NCBI GenBank assembly: GCA_017623335.1
Contig: JAGAPI010000205.1
Location: 1 to 7,297, forward strand
DNA from: Prevotella sp.
GTDB taxonomy: Bacteria; Bacteroidota; Bacteroidia; Bacteroidales; Bacteroidaceae
Direction of reading: 5' to 3'
Length of the DNA: 7,297 nt
This document shows, one piece after another, positions 5,708 through 7,297 of this stretch (position 1 is the stretch's first letter; every line of letters starts with the position of its first letter). Under the pieces are notes generated by a model. It did no database searches, had not been told where the DNA came from, and saw only the letters and a list, made by a program, of their open reading frames with translations. The translations under genes and the position numbers were made by a program.

Positions 5708-7297
5708 TTACAACATTGATTTTACCTGATTGTAAACATTCTCGGCAGTGAAGCCCAGTTTCTCGTCGAGCACCTTGTAAGGAGCTGAGAATCCGAATGT
5801 CTCAAGACCCCAAATCTTACCGTTGCTGCCAACGAGCCCCTGAAGGTTAACGGGCAGACCTGCGGTGAGACCGAAAATCTTTGCGCCGTTGGGCAGCAGG
5901 GCATTCTGATAGTCGGCAGGCTGTGTGCGGAACAGACCCTCAGAAGGACAAGAAACAATGCGGCACTTAACGCCATCCTTGCGCAGCAGTTCAGCGCCGG
6001 CAACAAGTGTTGCAACTTCAGAGCCTGAGGCAACCATGATAACGTCGGGGTTCTCATCAGCGCCTGCAATGTTGTAGGCACCCTTGGCAGCCTCGTTGTA
6101 GTCGGTGCCGGCAGGCAGGGTGGTGATGTTCTGGCGAGAGAATATGAGAGCCGTCGGCGACTCGGTGTTTTCCATAGCCATGCGCCAGCAGACAGTAGTC
6201 TCAAGAGCATCGGCTGGACGGAGCACGAGCATGGCGTTCTTGCCGTCGTGGCGCTTCAGCTTCTCCATAAGGCGAATCTGTGCCTCCTGCTCAACAGGCT
6301 CGTGAGTAGGACCGTCCTCGCCAACACGGAATGCGTCGTGAGTCCAGATGAACTTCACCGGCAACTGCATCAGGGCAGCCATACGGACAGCAGGTTTCAT
6401 GTAGTCAGAGAATACGAAGAATGTACCACATGCAGGGATAACACCACCGTGGAGAGCCATACCGATGCAGCAGCAAGCCATGGTGAGCTCGGCAACACCT
6501 GCCTGGAAGAATGCGCCGCTGAAATCGTCGCGGGTGATGGCATGAGTCTTCTTCAGGAAACCGTCGGTCTTGTCTGAGTTAGACAGGTCGGCAGAAGCAC
6601 AGATCATGTTCTCAACCTGCTCAGCCAGTACGCCGAGTACGGCAGCTGATGCGCTACGTGTAGCGTCGTTGTCCTTCTGAACAACCTTTGTCCAGTCAAC
6701 CTCGGGAGCCTCGTTCTTCATCCACTTCTCCAGTTTAGCGGCTGCCTCTGGGTTAGCCTCGGCCCATGCCTTCTCAGCAGCATACTTCTCTGCGCAGATG
6801 GTCTCAAGCTCCTTGGCACGGTTAGCATACAGTTCCTCAACCTCTGGGAAGATGGCGAATGGAGCCTCTGGGTTACCGCCGAGATTCTTGATGGTGTTGA
6901 CGAAAGCGTCGCCTCCGAGAGGAGCACCGTGAGTCTTGCAGGTGCGCTCGTAAGATGTGCAGTCTGCCTTCAGCGCACCCTTGCCCATGATGGTCTTACC
7001 GATGATGAGGGTAGGGCGCTTAGCCTCTGCCTTTGCTGCGTCGAGAGCCTTACGGATTTCATCGCAGTCGTTACCGTTGATAGAGATAACGTTCCAGCCC
7101 CATGCCTCATATTTCTTTGCAGTGTCCTCAGTCATAACGTCAGCACACTCGGTAGAGAGCTGAATGTCGTTTGAGTCGTAGAACATCACGAGATTGCTCA
7201 GACCAAGGTGACCGGCGATGCGGCCAGCACCCTGAGAGATTTCCTCCTGAACGCCACCGTCGGAGATATATGCGTAGATGGTCTCATTGGCGATTGA
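5708..7297 (-). CDS. tkt: Transketolase, C-terminal ~529 residues (5' end outside window)
   Basis: Transketolase moves two-carbon units between sugar phosphates in the non-oxidative pentose phosphate pathway, using thiamine diphosphate and a divalent metal. The frame stays open to the right edge; the 36 residues before the GTG at 7189 include SDGGVQEEISQGAG, corresponding to the ThDP/metal-binding GDG region, so that GTG is internal. Counting from 7189, further marks are FYDSNDIQLS (3-12, metal-site Asn at 7), THGAPLGGD (86-94, conserved His87), the ThDP-activating Glu234 in FQAGVAEL, GTFFVFSDYMKPAVR (255-269), and GEDGPTHEP (290-298) with substrate-contacting His296. A C-terminal domain (from about 380) ends at the TAA at 5708-5710. 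Full-length enzymes have about 660-680 residues, so roughly 140 are missing. All three domains' visible parts are intact. It heads the gene set that continues with rpiB and DUF1573. Confidence 0.97.
   Translation of the reverse strand, partial: SIANETIYAYISDGGVQEEISQGAGRIAGHLGLSNLVMFYDSNDIQLSTECADVMTEDTAKKYEAWGWNVISINGNDCDEIRKALDAAKAEAKRPTLIIGKTIMGKGALKADCTSYERTCKTHGAPLGGDAFVNTIKNLGGNPEAPFAIFPEVEELYANRAKELETICAEKYAAEKAWAEANPEAAAKLEKWMKNEAPEVDWTKVVQKDNDATRSASAAVLGVLAEQVENMICASADLSNSDKTDGFLKKTHAITRDDFSGAFFQAGVAELTMACCCIGMALHGGVIPACGTFFVFSDYMKPAVRMAALMQLPVKFIWTHDAFRVGEDGPTHEPVEQEAQIRLMEKLKRHDGKNAMLVLRPADALETTVCWRMAMENTESPTALIFSRQNITTLPAGTDYNEAAKGAYNIAGADENPDVIMVASGSEVATLVAGAELLRKDGVKCRIVSCPSEGLFRTQPADYQNALLPNGAKIFGLTAGLPVNLQGLVGSNGKIWGLETFGFSAPYKVLDEKLGFTAENVYNQVKSML

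Noticed and set aside
5201..5719. Plus-strand open frame of 172 codons opposite rpiB
   Set aside because: RpiB on the minus strand has all catalytic motifs; this frame has no family resemblance and runs into the heptamer repeat.
6467..6481. Cys-Cys-Cys run in transketolase (residues 239-241 from the GTG at 7189)
   Set aside because: It falls in a variable helix next to the conserved Glu, with the surrounding motifs intact; no metal-binding pattern is formed with other residues.
7187..7189. GTG at 7189 as the start of transketolase
   Set aside because: The same frame stays open to the window edge and the 36 residues before it are conserved transketolase sequence, so the gene begins outside the window.

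Overview
The window looks like ordinary chromosomal DNA from a Bacteroidales bacterium. The support is a Bacteroidota-type promoter (TTTG, 19 bp, TAnnTTTG) at 3381-3411, near absence of Shine-Dalgarno sites, DUF3078 and DUF1573 proteins, and Bacteroidota-style TrmB and transketolase. The moderately GC-rich coding sequence would fit Muribaculaceae or Prevotella-like lineages, but the family cannot be fixed from the sequence. I see no mobile elements, CRISPR arrays, tRNA or rRNA genes.

Layout: the left part (1-3079, plus strand) holds the 3' part of trmB (tRNA m7G46 methyltransferase), a secreted SGNH esterase resembling carbohydrate esterase family 2, and a DUF3078-type outer-membrane beta-barrel protein, separated by 31 and 65 nt. 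A 12-bp hairpin (3088-3116) follows the barrel gene. A 375-bp AT-rich intergenic region then carries a clear Bacteroidota promoter for a MATE-family multidrug/Na+ antiporter (3455-4801, plus strand).

The right part is a minus-strand gene set read from the right edge leftwards: transketolase (5'-truncated by the window edge), ribose-5-phosphate isomerase B, and a small exported DUF1573 protein. Transketolase and RpiB act in the non-oxidative pentose phosphate pathway: RpiB interconverts Ru5P and R5P, and transketolase shuttles two-carbon units between sugar phosphates. DUF1573 lies 15 nt behind rpiB and is probably cotranscribed; its role is unknown.

No new system is evident. The most notable structures are non-coding or superimposed on genes: (a) a 25-bp inverted repeat of GAGTnnn heptamers filling the tkt-rpiB spacer; (b) a 45-bp convergent overlap of the MATE and DUF1573 coding sequences; (c) a 17-bp inverted repeat (one mismatch) inside the 3' end of the MATE gene, 19 nt past the DUF1573 stop codon, where a 3'-end structure for the opposing transcript would be expected.
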